Positions 37,001 to 45,536 of a DNA stretch of 53,817 bases are shown one piece after another. Below the pieces are notes generated by a model, which saw nothing but the letters and a program-made list of their open reading frames with translations, searched no databases and was not told where the DNA came from. The stretch spans positions 1 through 53,817 of the forward strand of contig SKLY01000096.1 of assembly GCA_007121335.1 (NCBI GenBank). The letters are read 5' to 3'. The DNA is from Saprospiraceae bacterium (GTDB lineage Bacteria; Bacteroidota; Bacteroidia; Chitinophagales; Saprospiraceae). Numbering within the stretch: the first letter of the stretch is position 1; every line of letters begins with the position of its first letter. Both the position numbers and the translations under genes were made by a program.

Positions 37001-37243
37001 ATCAATGACTTTTTTACCGCCTTTGCCGATGAGGATTATCTGATTGAAAAGCTTCTTATCAAGGACAGATGGGGAAATACGCTGTACCGCGTTGAAGGTA
37101 TCCCGGCGAATATGCCGGAACTGGGGTGGAATGGTGAAATTAACGGCCAGGTCGTGAATCCGGGTGACTACCTCTACCTGATTGAGCTAAGAGATAGCCG
37201 GGAACTGCATCAATTCAGCGGTACGGTTACCCTGTTGAGATAG
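34055..37243 (+). CDS. Large secreted beta-helix protein with type B T9SS sorting domain
   Basis: A 1062-residue exported protein. After a signal sequence (about 15-35) comes VDHSADGSNDGTSWEDAYLD, the usual lead-in of polymorphic-outer-membrane-like beta-helix proteins. Right-handed parallel beta-helix repeats follow (about 120-430, with N-G-G-rich turns such as NNSGGGIYNNGGSATIANC), then the choice-of-anchor Q motif CSPAVNFGRNYY...DMGAYEF (about 452-500). Ig-like/SprB-type repeats with paired Cys occupy about 500-960, and the C-terminus has the gliding-type (CHU_C) tag VFIPNAFSPNRDGINDFF ending GTVTLLR. It is exported by type IX secretion and likely surface-bound; adhesion or polymer binding is inferred only. 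Confidence 0.9.
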   Translation: MMSGDGHFKFLLKSMQVIALACTVMIFTPLITFSQVIFVDHSADGSNDGTSWEDAYLDLQDAFQVAVFGDEIWVAGGTYYPTSNEGDRSARFVLPDGVALLGGFGGFEVNSSERNIGLFRTTLSGDINRTASLYGNSHTILDISHTSNESLVDGFTIFGGNAEIIAADGYPRNNSGGGIYNNGGSATIANCVISGNSANQGAGMTNVNAANVYMVNTVFRDNKVIVPGGGGGLLNADGSRLEIVNCTFDGNSSQTTGGAILNLNNSVLYIQQSDFLNNQAINGAAIYCFLNSRIEISRSVFQGNRAIAFGGVIASVLHNQIHIDNSVITGNIAKNGGTFYGEKSHFDLYNITAIGNAAHAKGGLLFDQLNSTFNFYNSILWENKLGDTESSPLEFFYSAGDNSTLGFYHSIVHGSGGSDDWNVEGAIDGGGNRDFDPKLVASLNAIHAPSTYGDYRLTECSPAVNFGRNYYTDGISSVDIEGNYRIIDGIVDMGAYEFDDEIPPPEISCKEIAIQLETNGNISLPVNDLFVVIDSCGPVEGQIFGMDSLVLDCSSIGINYFTVYALDLFSEKVDSCELKLEVLEPTYRFTINGIEVHPGDELTFCPGIPLKLALHKSFSKSVPIISDFRLGMETVHKDILLDYEDDYFEFLKEEEGVYPLTFLSIEDENDCVLGEDRASQYFFFINIEFSADTTLLTNKLCRGDFFRGRMISSDTVFYSTYSNLRGCDSIVIDNIEVFDSPELTLEADSVICSGSYAQITAPEGFISYEWDKNSEDVRQIQVYTGGFYSITARDEFGCQFEEEIYIMEPTPIDAEIRVQPTTCPSSEDGVIQLKWISLDEGDFAFSINDEMIPPPYIFSGSTGLFFLGIEDQFGCRYEEWIDIDYQVDPFVEIMGPAEIEFGDSLILWANTNLPQPDFAEWLLNGQPAGNGLTLGVLPDDDLVVEIEVIGPSACRATALLNVEVYEPAQVFIPNAFSPNRDGINDFFTAFADEDYLIEKLLIKDRWGNTLYRVEGIPANMPELGWNGEINGQVVNPGDYLYLIELRDSRELHQFSGTVTLLR

Positions 37244-37261
37244 TCGCTGTTATACTTCGCT

Positions 37262-37603
37262 TTATTCTTTTAGGTCATCCCAGAACTCCACAGCTCTTCG
37301 GGAATGAGGTATGCAGATAGATCCGCCCACCAGGTTTCCGATGGCCAGTATTTCGAAAAACTCCTCCTCGGTGAGTCCGTTTTCGGCACATTTTTCCACG
37401 TGGTAGGCAATGCAATCATCGCACCGCAAAACCAGTGATGCTACCAGACCCAGCATCTCTTTGGTTTTTACCGTCAGAGCTCCCGCTTCATAGGTTGAAT
37501 TGTCCAGGCTGAAAAACCGCTTTAGGTTTTTATTGGGATAGCTCAAAATGCGTTCGTTCATCCTGGAGCGGTAGTCGTTGAATTCCTCTGATAATTTTCC
37601 CAT
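37262..37603 (-). CDS. Carboxymuconolactone decarboxylase / AhpD-like protein
   Basis: A 113-residue cytoplasmic protein of the CMD/AhpD fold. The redox motif is CDDCIAYH at about residues 60-67, the CxxC and His seen in AhpD-like peroxidase-linked members, followed by EKCAENGLTEEEFFEILAIG, typical of the family. A thiol-based antioxidant role is more likely than lactone decarboxylation, given the CxxC. It lies 11 bases after a membrane-protein gene on the same strand, so they may be co-transcribed. Confidence 0.9.
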   Translation of the reverse strand: MGKLSEEFNDYRSRMNERILSYPNKNLKRFFSLDNSTYEAGALTVKTKEMLGLVASLVLRCDDCIAYHVEKCAENGLTEEEFFEILAIGNLVGGSICIPHSRRAVEFWDDLKE

Positions 37604-37614
37604 GGTAATGATGA

Positions 37615-38124
37615 TTAAATTCCCTTCTCATTGGTTTGTCTCCATACGGATACTATCATCCGCAGGAAAAAGAGGATTCCTGCTATGAAGGTACCCGTTG
37701 CAAAAAAGACCATCTGTGTTTTTATGTAGCTGTTCAGGCTGGTTTGTCTGTCGTAGCTCAGACCCGGCATCAATTCACTCATGGTTGCCTCATCCATGAA
37801 GGTCTGGAAATATGCGAATTTGCCACCCATGTAGAATAAAAGTGCCGGGGTGAGCAGTGCAAAGCTCAATTTCGCCCAAAAGCTCAGTTTCAAAACGGAG
37901 TATTTCAAAAGTACCACATGGCGGGAGTAGTGAAAAAAGAGCAGAATAAAGGCCACATTGATGTAGGTAAATGGATACTCCTCCACTTCGCCGACAATGG
38001 GGAGCATGACCGCGAAGATCAGTATCAGTGAAAACATCCACCAAACCAGTTCCATCCACCAGAGGTATTTTTTCTCCTCCTCTGTGACTGGAACCCTTTT
38101 TGGTTTGTAACTGTAATTTCCCAT
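37615..38124 (-). CDS. Hypothetical integral membrane protein
   Basis: A 169-residue protein with four predicted membrane segments (about residues 27-47, 53-70, 82-101 and 137-158) and a charged N-terminus MGNYSYKPKRVPVTEEEKKY. No family was recognised. The 11-base gap to the AhpD-like gene suggests one operon. Function unknown. Confidence 0.75.
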   Translation of the reverse strand: MGNYSYKPKRVPVTEEEKKYLWWMELVWWMFSLILIFAVMLPIVGEVEEYPFTYINVAFILLFFHYSRHVVLLKYSVLKLSFWAKLSFALLTPALLFYMGGKFAYFQTFMDEATMSELMPGLSYDRQTSLNSYIKTQMVFFATGTFIAGILFFLRMIVSVWRQTNEKGI

Positions 38125-38263
38125 CCGTGCTCGATTCTGAGTGTTATCTGATGATTGTTAAGTGGGTTGAGTTTTCCGCTTTGGATGTACCAATCCCTTA
38201 ATGGTTTAGATTATTCCGATAGCCGGAAAAGTACGGAATGCTTTCCACAAACGGTTGCCGGAA

Positions 38264-39373
38264 TCAGAGCGTAAATTTACCATTTTTATAAATGATCTCC
38301 CCATCTGCAGTGATCTCGCTGTCTGTTTTCATGTCGGTGATCATATCCCAGTGCACCGTGGATTCATTTTTTCCTCCGGTCTGTATATAACTTTGTCCAA
38401 TGGCCATGTGGATGGTACCGCCAATTTTCTCATCGAACAGGATGCTGCGGGACATTTTTTGGATGCGGTAATTGGTGCCGATGGCCACCTCTCCAAATCT
38501 CTTCGCTCCCGGTATCTCAAAGATCTTGTCCAGATAGTCTTTTCCTCTGACCGCATCCCACTTGACCACCTCGCCTTTTTCAACCCATAGTTCCACTCCC
38601 TCGACTTCTTCACCCCGGTAAATTGCCGGATAAGAAAACCTGGCGTAGCCGTTCACCTCATCCTCGACAGGAGCAGTAAAAACCTCGCCTGAGGGCATAT
38701 TGGCTGTGCCATCTGAATTGATCCAGATTCGACCCTTTGTACTGAATTTCATGTCGATGTTGGGACCTTTGTAGTGTATCTCACTGCATTTATTCAGGTG
38801 ATCGACTATTTTTTGCTGGTCTTTACGCACCTGAAGCCAACTGGCTATGGGGTCTTCATCGTAGAGCCGACAGGCATCAAAGACAAATTCTCTCCAGGAC
38901 TGAAGGGACACTCCGGCATTTTGGGCGGAGGCCTGTGTTGGGTATTCACAAAGTGCACGCTTCATTTCACCTGATGCGGTTCTCTTGAAGTAGGACTCGT
39001 TGATTGATTTCAGCGCCTTCTGTCTTGTCGCCATTTTCTTGCTGTCCAATCCGCTGGTAGCTCTGAGGTTATATGGGGCCCGGATGGTGAGTAGGTTGTC
39101 AAATTCGCGCATGGCCAATGAGGCAAATTCGGGTGGCTTTTCAAGGGCTTTCTGGGAGGCGTACTTGTAAAAAAGTTCTTGTTTTTCGGGAAAATCCAGG
39201 CTCACTTCCACCATGGCTCCCCTGGAAACTGCCAGTTTATAAACTTCCCGCAAAAGCGGCTGTGCTTCTGTGGATGTGTTTATCAAAAGCGATGATCCCT
39301 CCTTTAATTCGAGGCAGTAATCAAGTAGGAGATGCGCGTATTTTTCTTCAATCGTCTTTGGAGCTTTACTCAT
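38264..39373 (-). CDS. M29-family metallo-aminopeptidase
   Basis: A 369-residue cytoplasmic aminopeptidase of the AmpS/thermophilic aminopeptidase (M29) family, which removes N-terminal residues using two metal ions. The metal-binding pattern is visible near the C-terminus: VEGVELWVEKGEVVKWDA with a Glu ligand, GGTIHMAIGQSY with the His...Tyr spaced as in M29, and STVHWDMI with the HxD pair. The start was moved from 39451 to the ATG at 39373, because the upstream start lies in the -7 box and the family begins about here (APKTIEEKYAHLLLDYCL). A full promoter lies between it and hflX. Confidence 0.92.
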   Translation of the reverse strand: MSKAPKTIEEKYAHLLLDYCLELKEGSSLLINTSTEAQPLLREVYKLAVSRGAMVEVSLDFPEKQELFYKYASQKALEKPPEFASLAMREFDNLLTIRAPYNLRATSGLDSKKMATRQKALKSINESYFKRTASGEMKRALCEYPTQASAQNAGVSLQSWREFVFDACRLYDEDPIASWLQVRKDQQKIVDHLNKCSEIHYKGPNIDMKFSTKGRIWINSDGTANMPSGEVFTAPVEDEVNGYARFSYPAIYRGEEVEGVELWVEKGEVVKWDAVRGKDYLDKIFEIPGAKRFGEVAIGTNYRIQKMSRSILFDEKIGGTIHMAIGQSYIQTGGKNESTVHWDMITDMKTDSEITADGEIIYKNGKFTL

Positions 39374-39448
39374 AAAATTCTTTTGAGAGTGATACGGAAG
39401 ATTTTTTATCAAAATGAAAAACCCTCCAGTTGAATTGATTTTGAAGTG

Positions 39449-39480
39449 CAAAAATAGGTCTGCAAACCGGACCTGCCAAA
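39449..39480 (-). promoter_or_regulatory. Bacteroidota promoter of the M29 aminopeptidase gene
   Basis: On the minus strand, TTTG (39477-39480) and TATTTTTG (39449-39456) are 20 bases apart, matching the consensus well. The -33 element begins only five bases past the hflX stop codon. Transcription would start near 39442. Confidence 0.7.
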
Positions 39481-39484
39481 TCTA

Positions 39485-40708
39485 CTACCACTTCTGTGCC
39501 TGATAGGGGTACTTGCGCTCGTATTCCATAGTGACGAGCTCGAGTATTCGCTCTCTCAACACATCGATATTTTCCTTTGAAATGGCAGAGCAGATGACGT
39601 ATCCCTCGGGGTATTTGTGCGAGAATTGATGATGCATGGAGTCCTCGATCTCAGATTTGGTAGATTCATCCAGCAGGTCGTCGTAATTTCGATCGCGGTA
39701 GAGGTCGATTTTATTGAAAACCATGAGTGTGGTTTTATCACGGACACCCAGTTCATGCAGGGTTTTATTTACCGTAGCAATGTGGTCTTCGTACTGTGGG
39801 TGAGCGATATCCACTACGTGAACCAGAATATCAGATTCTTTGACCTCATCAAGGGTGGATTTGAAACTGTCAACCAGGTGGTGCGGCAGTTTTCTGATAA
39901 ATCCTACCGTATCACTCAGCAGAAATGGAGTCCGATTTAGTACTACTTTTCGGACGGTGGTGTCCAGAGTTGCAAATAGCTTATCCTCTGCAAAAACATC
40001 GGATTTACTGAGGCGATTCATAATGGTTGACTTGCCGACATTGGTGTAACCGACCAGGGAAACCCGGATGAGTTTGCCCCGCTGCTTTCGCCGGTTTTCG
40101 TTCTGCATTTGGATTTTCTCCAGTTTTTCCTGCAACTGGCTGATCTTGGTGCGGATAATCCTCCTGTCCGTCTCTATTTCTTTTTCACCCGGTCCGCGCA
40201 TACCAATACCACCGCGCTGCCTCTCCAGGTGTGTCCACATACCTCTCAATCTGGGCAGCAGGTATTGAAGTTGGGCCAGTTCCACCTGGGTTTTGGCCTG
40301 GGCCGTTTGGGCGCGCCTCGCAAAAATATCCAGGATGAGGCTGCTTCTATCAACCACCTTGATTTTCAATTCCTTTTCTATGTTATTGATCTGAGATCCG
40401 GATAGGTCGTCATCGAAAATGACCATACCTGCACCGTGTTTGGTTACCGACTTTTTTAGTTCCGCCAATTTTCCACTTCCAAAATATTGCCTGGGATGGG
40501 GTTGTTCGCGTTTTTGGGTAATGCGCTCGGCAGTTCGTGCACCGGCAGTAAGCGCCAAAAACTCCAACTCATCCAAATGTTCATTGACTTGCTCTTCGGT
40601 TTGTTCACCGGATATCACTGCTGCCAGTATGGCAATTTCATCGTCCTGGCCAATACCTTTCGAAAGGTCTTCGCCTACTTTCCACTCCGAGGGATTTGTA
40701 TTACTCAC
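39485..40708 (-). CDS. hflX: Ribosome-associated GTPase HflX
   Basis: A 407-residue GTPase that splits stalled or hibernating 70S ribosomes under stress. The N-terminal HflX domain (about 25-185) contains ARTAERITQKREQPHPRQYF and GMVIFDDDLSGSQINNIEKEL, then a coiled coil (about 180-212). The G domain has G1 GYTNVGKST (220-228), G3 DTVGFIRKLP (266-275) and G4 NKID (332-335). Length is normal. It is followed immediately by the aminopeptidase promoter and lies 106 bases after the EnvC-like gene. The Balon-type factor about 11 kb away acts on the same target class. Confidence 0.95.
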   Translation of the reverse strand: MSNTNPSEWKVGEDLSKGIGQDDEIAILAAVISGEQTEEQVNEHLDELEFLALTAGARTAERITQKREQPHPRQYFGSGKLAELKKSVTKHGAGMVIFDDDLSGSQINNIEKELKIKVVDRSSLILDIFARRAQTAQAKTQVELAQLQYLLPRLRGMWTHLERQRGGIGMRGPGEKEIETDRRIIRTKISQLQEKLEKIQMQNENRRKQRGKLIRVSLVGYTNVGKSTIMNRLSKSDVFAEDKLFATLDTTVRKVVLNRTPFLLSDTVGFIRKLPHHLVDSFKSTLDEVKESDILVHVVDIAHPQYEDHIATVNKTLHELGVRDKTTLMVFNKIDLYRDRNYDDLLDESTKSEIEDSMHHQFSHKYPEGYVICSAISKENIDVLRERILELVTMEYERKYPYQAQKW

Positions 40709-40814
40709 TCACTTTACTTTTTCTTAAAAAAAACTGCAATTATAAAAGGGACTACAAAATTTAGGTGCATGTGGTTCCAAATAATCGATCAATTATGGTG
40801 CAATGGATAGCATA

Positions 40815-42032
40815 CTACCTGCTTATCCATTCTTCCGGGTTCAGTACATCTTTGCCCCTCCAGAGCTCAAAATGCACCATAAAATTTCCGGAGCCTGGAT
40901 CTTTGCCAACAACACCGAGTTCTTCACCTGCTTTGACCTGTTGGTCCCTGGAAACGTAGGTGCTGTTCAGACCGGCATAGACGGTGAAGTAATTTCCGTG
41001 CCTGACCAGAACCATGTATTGATCCCCGGGCATGCTGACTACTGCCGTCACTTGCCCTTCAAATACCGTTCTGACCGGGGTTCCCTCCAGCGTTTGGATG
41101 TCTATTCCATTGTTTTGTATGGTGACATTCCTGAGGGTGGGATGAGCCTGGTTTCCAAAGTGGGATTGGATAACTCCCCGCTCGACGGGCCAGGGTATCT
41201 GTCCTTTGTTTTGCTCAAAATTTCCGCTCAGTAATTCGTACTCAGCGGCACGCTCCGGCAGTTCTTCCACGGCTTCATCCCTCCGGGCTATTTCTTCTGC
41301 TATCAGACGGTCAATTTTGCGAGACAACTCCCTTCGCCTGTTCTCCTGTTCTTTCAGATTTTCACGCAACTCCTGCTCCTTTCCACGGAGTGAATTTAGC
41401 AAGGCATCCTGGGTGCGCAAGTCGCGGTTGAGTTCTTCCACAGTGCGCTGTTCTCTGGTTTGCAAGCGACCCAGGTCATCCAATGATTCCTGAATGGCTG
41501 CCTGACGATCTGCTATTTGATCGGAAATGGAATCCAGTTCCATTTTTTTCTGGTCGATAAAGGATTGGAACTGCTGGTTGTAAAAATACCGCTTAAGGGC
41601 CGTGTTTAAGTTGCCGGATGACAGTAAGTACATCCAGTCCCTGGTGGTGAGTTGTCGCAGGTAGGAAATTCGAAGTTGCTGAAAATAGATTCCCCTAACC
41701 TCTTCAAAATGCTCGTTTAGAAGTTTTATGGAGTCCCTTAAATTTTCCATGGTGTCTCTCAATATGCGGGTCTGACTATGGAGGTTGGAAATCATGTTTC
41801 TACGGGCCTCCAATTGATTTTGCAAGGCGACATAGTTTTCCACTGTGCTCCTGCGCTGTTCAATACTCTCATCCAGTAATTGACGGGTGGATTGAATTTG
41901 CTCCTCCAGTGCCACTCTTTCACGCTCAAGTTGCTGTCTGGATTGCGCAGCCAGATCGGTCAGGGAGACCAGACAGAGGAAAAGCAGTAAAGCGGCCGGC
42001 TTACTCAATGCGATCGTAACGACTGGGTACAT
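40815..42032 (-). CDS. EnvC-like murein hydrolase activator
   Basis: A 405-residue periplasmic protein, counting from the ATG at 42032, which gives a signal peptide ending near LTDLAAQ. A long coiled coil (about 25-260) precedes a degenerate M23/LytM domain. The metal-ligand positions are mostly lost: NNGIDIQ replaces H-x-x-x-D, VYAGL replaces Y-G-H-L, and only VHFELW keeps its His. This is the EnvC/NlpD pattern, in which the protein activates an amidase instead of cutting peptidoglycan itself. The gene overlaps the upstream DUF4292 gene by 32 bases, so translation is probably coupled. Confidence 0.9.
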   Translation of the reverse strand: MYPVVTIALSKPAALLLFLCLVSLTDLAAQSRQQLERERVALEEQIQSTRQLLDESIEQRRSTVENYVALQNQLEARRNMISNLHSQTRILRDTMENLRDSIKLLNEHFEEVRGIYFQQLRISYLRQLTTRDWMYLLSSGNLNTALKRYFYNQQFQSFIDQKKMELDSISDQIADRQAAIQESLDDLGRLQTREQRTVEELNRDLRTQDALLNSLRGKEQELRENLKEQENRRRELSRKIDRLIAEEIARRDEAVEELPERAAEYELLSGNFEQNKGQIPWPVERGVIQSHFGNQAHPTLRNVTIQNNGIDIQTLEGTPVRTVFEGQVTAVVSMPGDQYMVLVRHGNYFTVYAGLNSTYVSRDQQVKAGEELGVVGKDPGSGNFMVHFELWRGKDVLNPEEWISR

Positions 42033-42801
42033 CAAATGGTAAAGTCGGGACATCTTCAACGTTCAACTCCAAAAATTCGCAATTTAGGTAAAATTCCTGA
42101 ACTCCGTCGGTTCCGGTTATCTGGCGATCCCAGGCAAAATAACCCGCATCTCCCATTTGTTTGTACTGGTTGTTGTCCGAGCGCACCACCCTGCCGTTTC
42201 CATCCATCAGTGTGAATCTCTCCACCAGTTGCTGGTCGTTTATCTTGTAAAGTACCTGCATATTGTCAATAAAACCGGCTATCGTAGCACCAGGATTTCC
42301 AATGTCCAACTCCCGGACCACTACATCATCAAATGAAGGACTACCGGTCAGTAACTGTTCCAGTTGCTTGAAGGTGACATCCAATCCGTAGCGGTAAGCC
42401 ACCACATCCAGTGGCATTTTCATGTATTCTCTGTTTACCCGGTCGATGAGTTGAAAGGTGTCCGGTGTGATCATGGCTCTTCCTACTTCAAAGCCCAAAA
42501 CGGTTGCCCTCACCCAAATGGCGCTGTCCCTCACAGCTCTGATGTGACCGCGAAAAGACTGTGACATGCCATCCAAACCCACTTGAATGCGTGCACGCCC
42601 ATCGATGGATTCGGCATTGAACTCTTTGAGTTTGATTTCTTTGATCAACTTCTCGGCTGTAAGCTCTACTTCCGGTTCTTCAACGGCTTCCTTAGGAGAT
42701 TTACAGGAGTTGACTATTAGCATACCTACAATCAGCAGCAAAGAGGTGCCGAATACGAGCAGGCGGGATTTACCTGTATAATGGTTGCTTTGGTAATTCA
42801 T
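42001..42801 (-). CDS. DUF4292-domain lipoprotein
   Basis: A 266-residue lipoprotein (lipobox VNSC at about 30-33) with the DUF4292 pattern of Bacteroidota: KEIKLKEFNAESIDGRARI, SFRGHIRAVRDSAIWVRATV, GFEVGRAMITPDTFQLIDRV and EYMKMPLDVVAYRYGLDVTF. The fold is thought to resemble LolA/LolB, which carry lipoproteins to the outer membrane, so a LolB-like role is possible but untested here. It lies between the TPR gene and the EnvC-like gene, a conserved order. Confidence 0.88.
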   Translation of the reverse strand: MNYQSNHYTGKSRLLVFGTSLLLIVGMLIVNSCKSPKEAVEEPEVELTAEKLIKEIKLKEFNAESIDGRARIQVGLDGMSQSFRGHIRAVRDSAIWVRATVLGFEVGRAMITPDTFQLIDRVNREYMKMPLDVVAYRYGLDVTFKQLEQLLTGSPSFDDVVVRELDIGNPGATIAGFIDNMQVLYKINDQQLVERFTLMDGNGRVVRSDNNQYKQMGDAGYFAWDRQITGTDGVQEFYLNCEFLELNVEDVPTLPFDVPSRYDRIE

Positions 42802-42825
42802 GGATTACGGGTCTGATACTTCTAC

Positions 42826-44472
42826 TTAACGCCCTGGATCGGTTGAAATTTTATCGGCCCACTCTCTGATATCTTCTCGATCTTTAATATCATACTTTTC
42901 CAACTGGGCCATGTATCTATCTGCGGCTTCTTTATCATCCTTCAAATAATTCAATCTGGCGCGCGCAAAAAGGTACTCCGGGTGGTTTGGTGTGTAAGTT
43001 TGGACCTCATCCAAAACAGTAGCAACCTCTTCGAGATTTTCCTCCTGATGAAGTAATAAGTCCGCTTTCATCAGAAGGAGGTCTGCCTGGCCGGGCATGT
43101 CTTCCGTCGCTTGATTGAGAATTTCAATTCCCTTTTCAACCTCTCCCCGTTTTTTTCCCAGAGTGGCTTCTCCCAGACTGAAGTACAGATTGAGTTCCGG
43201 TTGTCTTCGACCCATTAATGTGGCCCTTCTCAGGGTGTTTTCTGCAGTCTCCAATTCACCGATTCCCATTTGCCCGCGGGCCAGGTAGTAAAAAAACAGG
43301 GCCTGATTGGGGTAAAAATCCAGCCCCTCATTGACGCGGTCAATCAGTTTTTCGTAATCTTTGATTTGGAGCAGGGATTCGAATTGATTGAACCAGACCT
43401 GTACCACATCGGACCTTATATCGAGTGCTTCCCGGTATAATTTTGCAGCCTGGTTGAACTGGTAGGATGAAAAAGCAATATCTCCGGTCAATGCTCTGGG
43501 TTCTGCCCGTTCCGGATGTTCCTCTATGAGGGATAAACCCGCCTCCAAAAGTTTTCCGGCTACGCCCGGCTGGTAGTCTTCGCTTAGTTCCATGAGGAGG
43601 GGAATGAGTGCCTGGATTTTTTCATCCAGTTCCACATCTTCATCCCGGATGAGGGGCAGCAGGGCTTCAAGTCTCTCATCTCCCTCCAATTCCCCGGTTT
43701 CGAGTTCTGCTATTCGCAACCTTGCCCTGCTGTGGTCGGGTCTGCTATCCAGGACCTTTTGATATTGTTCAATAGCTAATTCAATTTGGTGAGTACTCTC
43801 CAGGAAAGAGCCGTACTCCATTCTGAAATCTACATTTCTGGGAAAAGCTTTCAGTAGTTTTTGATACTCTTTTTCAATGGCGCCAAAGTCGTTATCGGCT
43901 TTGAAAATGCTTATTTTTTTGGCGGTTAATTCAGGGTTTACTCCACTTATACTCTCCGCTTGATTCAATACTTCAATTGCCTCTTCTCGCTGGCCCAATA
44001 AAAGGAGATGGTATGCGCGGTTAATTCCGTAATTGGTCCTTTCAGGATGGAGTTCCATGAGTTTTGCATAAGCCGATTCGGCCAGGTCATTTCGGTCTTC
44101 CGCATCGGCCAAATTGGCCTTGAGTTGTAGTATCCAACTGTTGCGGGGATCGTAGCGGTGCGCTCTGTTGGCGTATTCCAGTGCCCTGGAAGTCTGGTTC
44201 ATTTGATTGTAACAGCGCGCCAACTCATACAGAAAAACCGCATTCTCAGAGTCTTGCTCCAATAATTTTTCTAAATGCTCCGCAGCCTGGTCATATTGTC
44301 CCATCAGCATGTACATGCGGGCTTCGATAAATTCAGCCTGAAGGTCTGGAACCACAACATCTTCAGGAAAGTCAAAATCCTGTGCTTTAAGGGAGTGGGA
44401 AATTCCGGTCGTCAGTGCAAGAACCAGTGACAGTGCAAAAAATTGGTAACAAATGTGGTGCAGGTCTATCAT
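42826..44472 (-). CDS. Exported TPR-repeat protein
   Basis: A 548-residue protein with a signal peptide (about 1-31, ending LKAQ) followed by roughly ten or more tetratricopeptide repeats (for example AEHLEKLLEQDSENAVFLYE, ALEYANRAHRYDPRNSWILQ, AIEQYQKVLDSRPDHSRARL). TPR proteins act as scaffolds for other proteins, here in the periplasm. The start codon shares one base with the preceding stop (TAATG), so it is coupled to the nucleotidyltransferase gene. The conserved neighbourhood dut-NTP-TPR-DUF4292-EnvC suggests an envelope-biogenesis role. Partner unknown. Confidence 0.88.
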   Translation of the reverse strand: MIDLHHICYQFFALSLVLALTTGISHSLKAQDFDFPEDVVVPDLQAEFIEARMYMLMGQYDQAAEHLEKLLEQDSENAVFLYELARCYNQMNQTSRALEYANRAHRYDPRNSWILQLKANLADAEDRNDLAESAYAKLMELHPERTNYGINRAYHLLLLGQREEAIEVLNQAESISGVNPELTAKKISIFKADNDFGAIEKEYQKLLKAFPRNVDFRMEYGSFLESTHQIELAIEQYQKVLDSRPDHSRARLRIAELETGELEGDERLEALLPLIRDEDVELDEKIQALIPLLMELSEDYQPGVAGKLLEAGLSLIEEHPERAEPRALTGDIAFSSYQFNQAAKLYREALDIRSDVVQVWFNQFESLLQIKDYEKLIDRVNEGLDFYPNQALFFYYLARGQMGIGELETAENTLRRATLMGRRQPELNLYFSLGEATLGKKRGEVEKGIEILNQATEDMPGQADLLLMKADLLLHQEENLEEVATVLDEVQTYTPNHPEYLFARARLNYLKDDKEAADRYMAQLEKYDIKDREDIREWADKISTDPGR

Positions 44473-45473
44473 TAACTTAATCTTGAGTAATCTCCGAGGC
44501 TGATTTTTCTCGCCTTTTCAATGTATTCGGCCTGGTTGCCGATCATGCTGTTTTTGAGGTTGACAAACTTAACCTTTGATTCATCCTGAATAACGCTCTT
44601 CTCCACTACGGATTTCACGATCCGGGAATGGGCACCTACGGATACAAAGGGCCCGACGACGCTGTTTTTTATTACAGCCCCTCTCCCAATAAAGCAGGGC
44701 TCGATCACAGTGCTGTTTTTTAGAACGACTTCTTGCTCGATGATGTTTGCGCCTATTTGGGTATCGAGAATCCGCTCATTCGTATGGATAATTGCTTCTT
44801 TATTCCCGCAGTCAAGCCACTCGTCAATCGAGGCTGTTTTAAACTTCAGGCCATCGTTTTTCAATAGCTCCAGCACCGTGGTTATCTGGTATTCACCCTT
44901 TTCACGGATTTTATTTTCCAGGAGGTAATCCAGTTTTTTGCGAAAATTATCTCCATCCCTGAAGTAGTAAATTCCTACAATTGCCTGATCGGAGACAAAT
45001 TTGGGCGATTTTTCCACAAATTCTGTGATGACTCCTTCGCTGTTGGTCTTAACGACCCCGAAATTTTCAGGGTTTTTGACTTTTTGCGTCCAGATCACCC
45101 CTTCGCTTTCCTGGTCGAAAGAAAAATCGGTTATAAAAAGCGTGTCTGCCAAAGCAACCATGGTCGGACCTGTGATTACTGGTCTTGCACAGTGAATGGC
45201 ATGGGCAGGACCAAGTGGTTCTTCCTGGTAAAAAATGGACGGTCGCGAGCCCACGGACCGGGCAACTTCTTTGAGTTGTCCTTTGACCTCTTCTCCAAAG
45301 TCTCCGATTACAAAGGCAATTTCTTCAAAAGGCTCATCCAGTCCCTGGGACAGCATTTCGATTAGCCACTGTACAATGGGTTTTCCCGCAATGGGCACCA
45401 GGGGCTTGGGAGTGGTCAATGTGTGGGGTCTCAACCGGGACCCTCTTCCGGCCATTGGTATTATTAGATTCAT
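44472..45473 (-). CDS. Sugar-phosphate nucleotidyltransferase
   Basis: A 333-residue enzyme that activates a sugar-1-phosphate with NTP. The N-terminal catalytic motif reads MAGRGSRLRPHTLTTPKPLV (residues about 7-26), followed by GKPIVQWLIE. The C-terminal third (about 240-325) is a left-handed beta-helix of hexapeptide repeats (VVLKNSTVIEPCFIGRGAVI, KNSVVGPFVSVGAHSRIVKS), as in RmlA-long and GlmU-like enzymes. The exact sugar (glucose, mannose or an amino sugar) is not certain. It shares its last base with the TPR gene's start and belongs to the dut-to-EnvC run. Confidence 0.9.
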   Translation of the reverse strand: MNLIIPMAGRGSRLRPHTLTTPKPLVPIAGKPIVQWLIEMLSQGLDEPFEEIAFVIGDFGEEVKGQLKEVARSVGSRPSIFYQEEPLGPAHAIHCARPVITGPTMVALADTLFITDFSFDQESEGVIWTQKVKNPENFGVVKTNSEGVITEFVEKSPKFVSDQAIVGIYYFRDGDNFRKKLDYLLENKIREKGEYQITTVLELLKNDGLKFKTASIDEWLDCGNKEAIIHTNERILDTQIGANIIEQEVVLKNSTVIEPCFIGRGAVIKNSVVGPFVSVGAHSRIVKSVVEKSVIQDESKVKFVNLKNSMIGNQAEYIEKARKISLGDYSRLS

Positions 45474-45536
45474 AGTAACGGTGGTATTTTCATTCCCTGA
45501 TTACAGAGAGTTAATTAAACAGCTGAGAGGTGGTAA

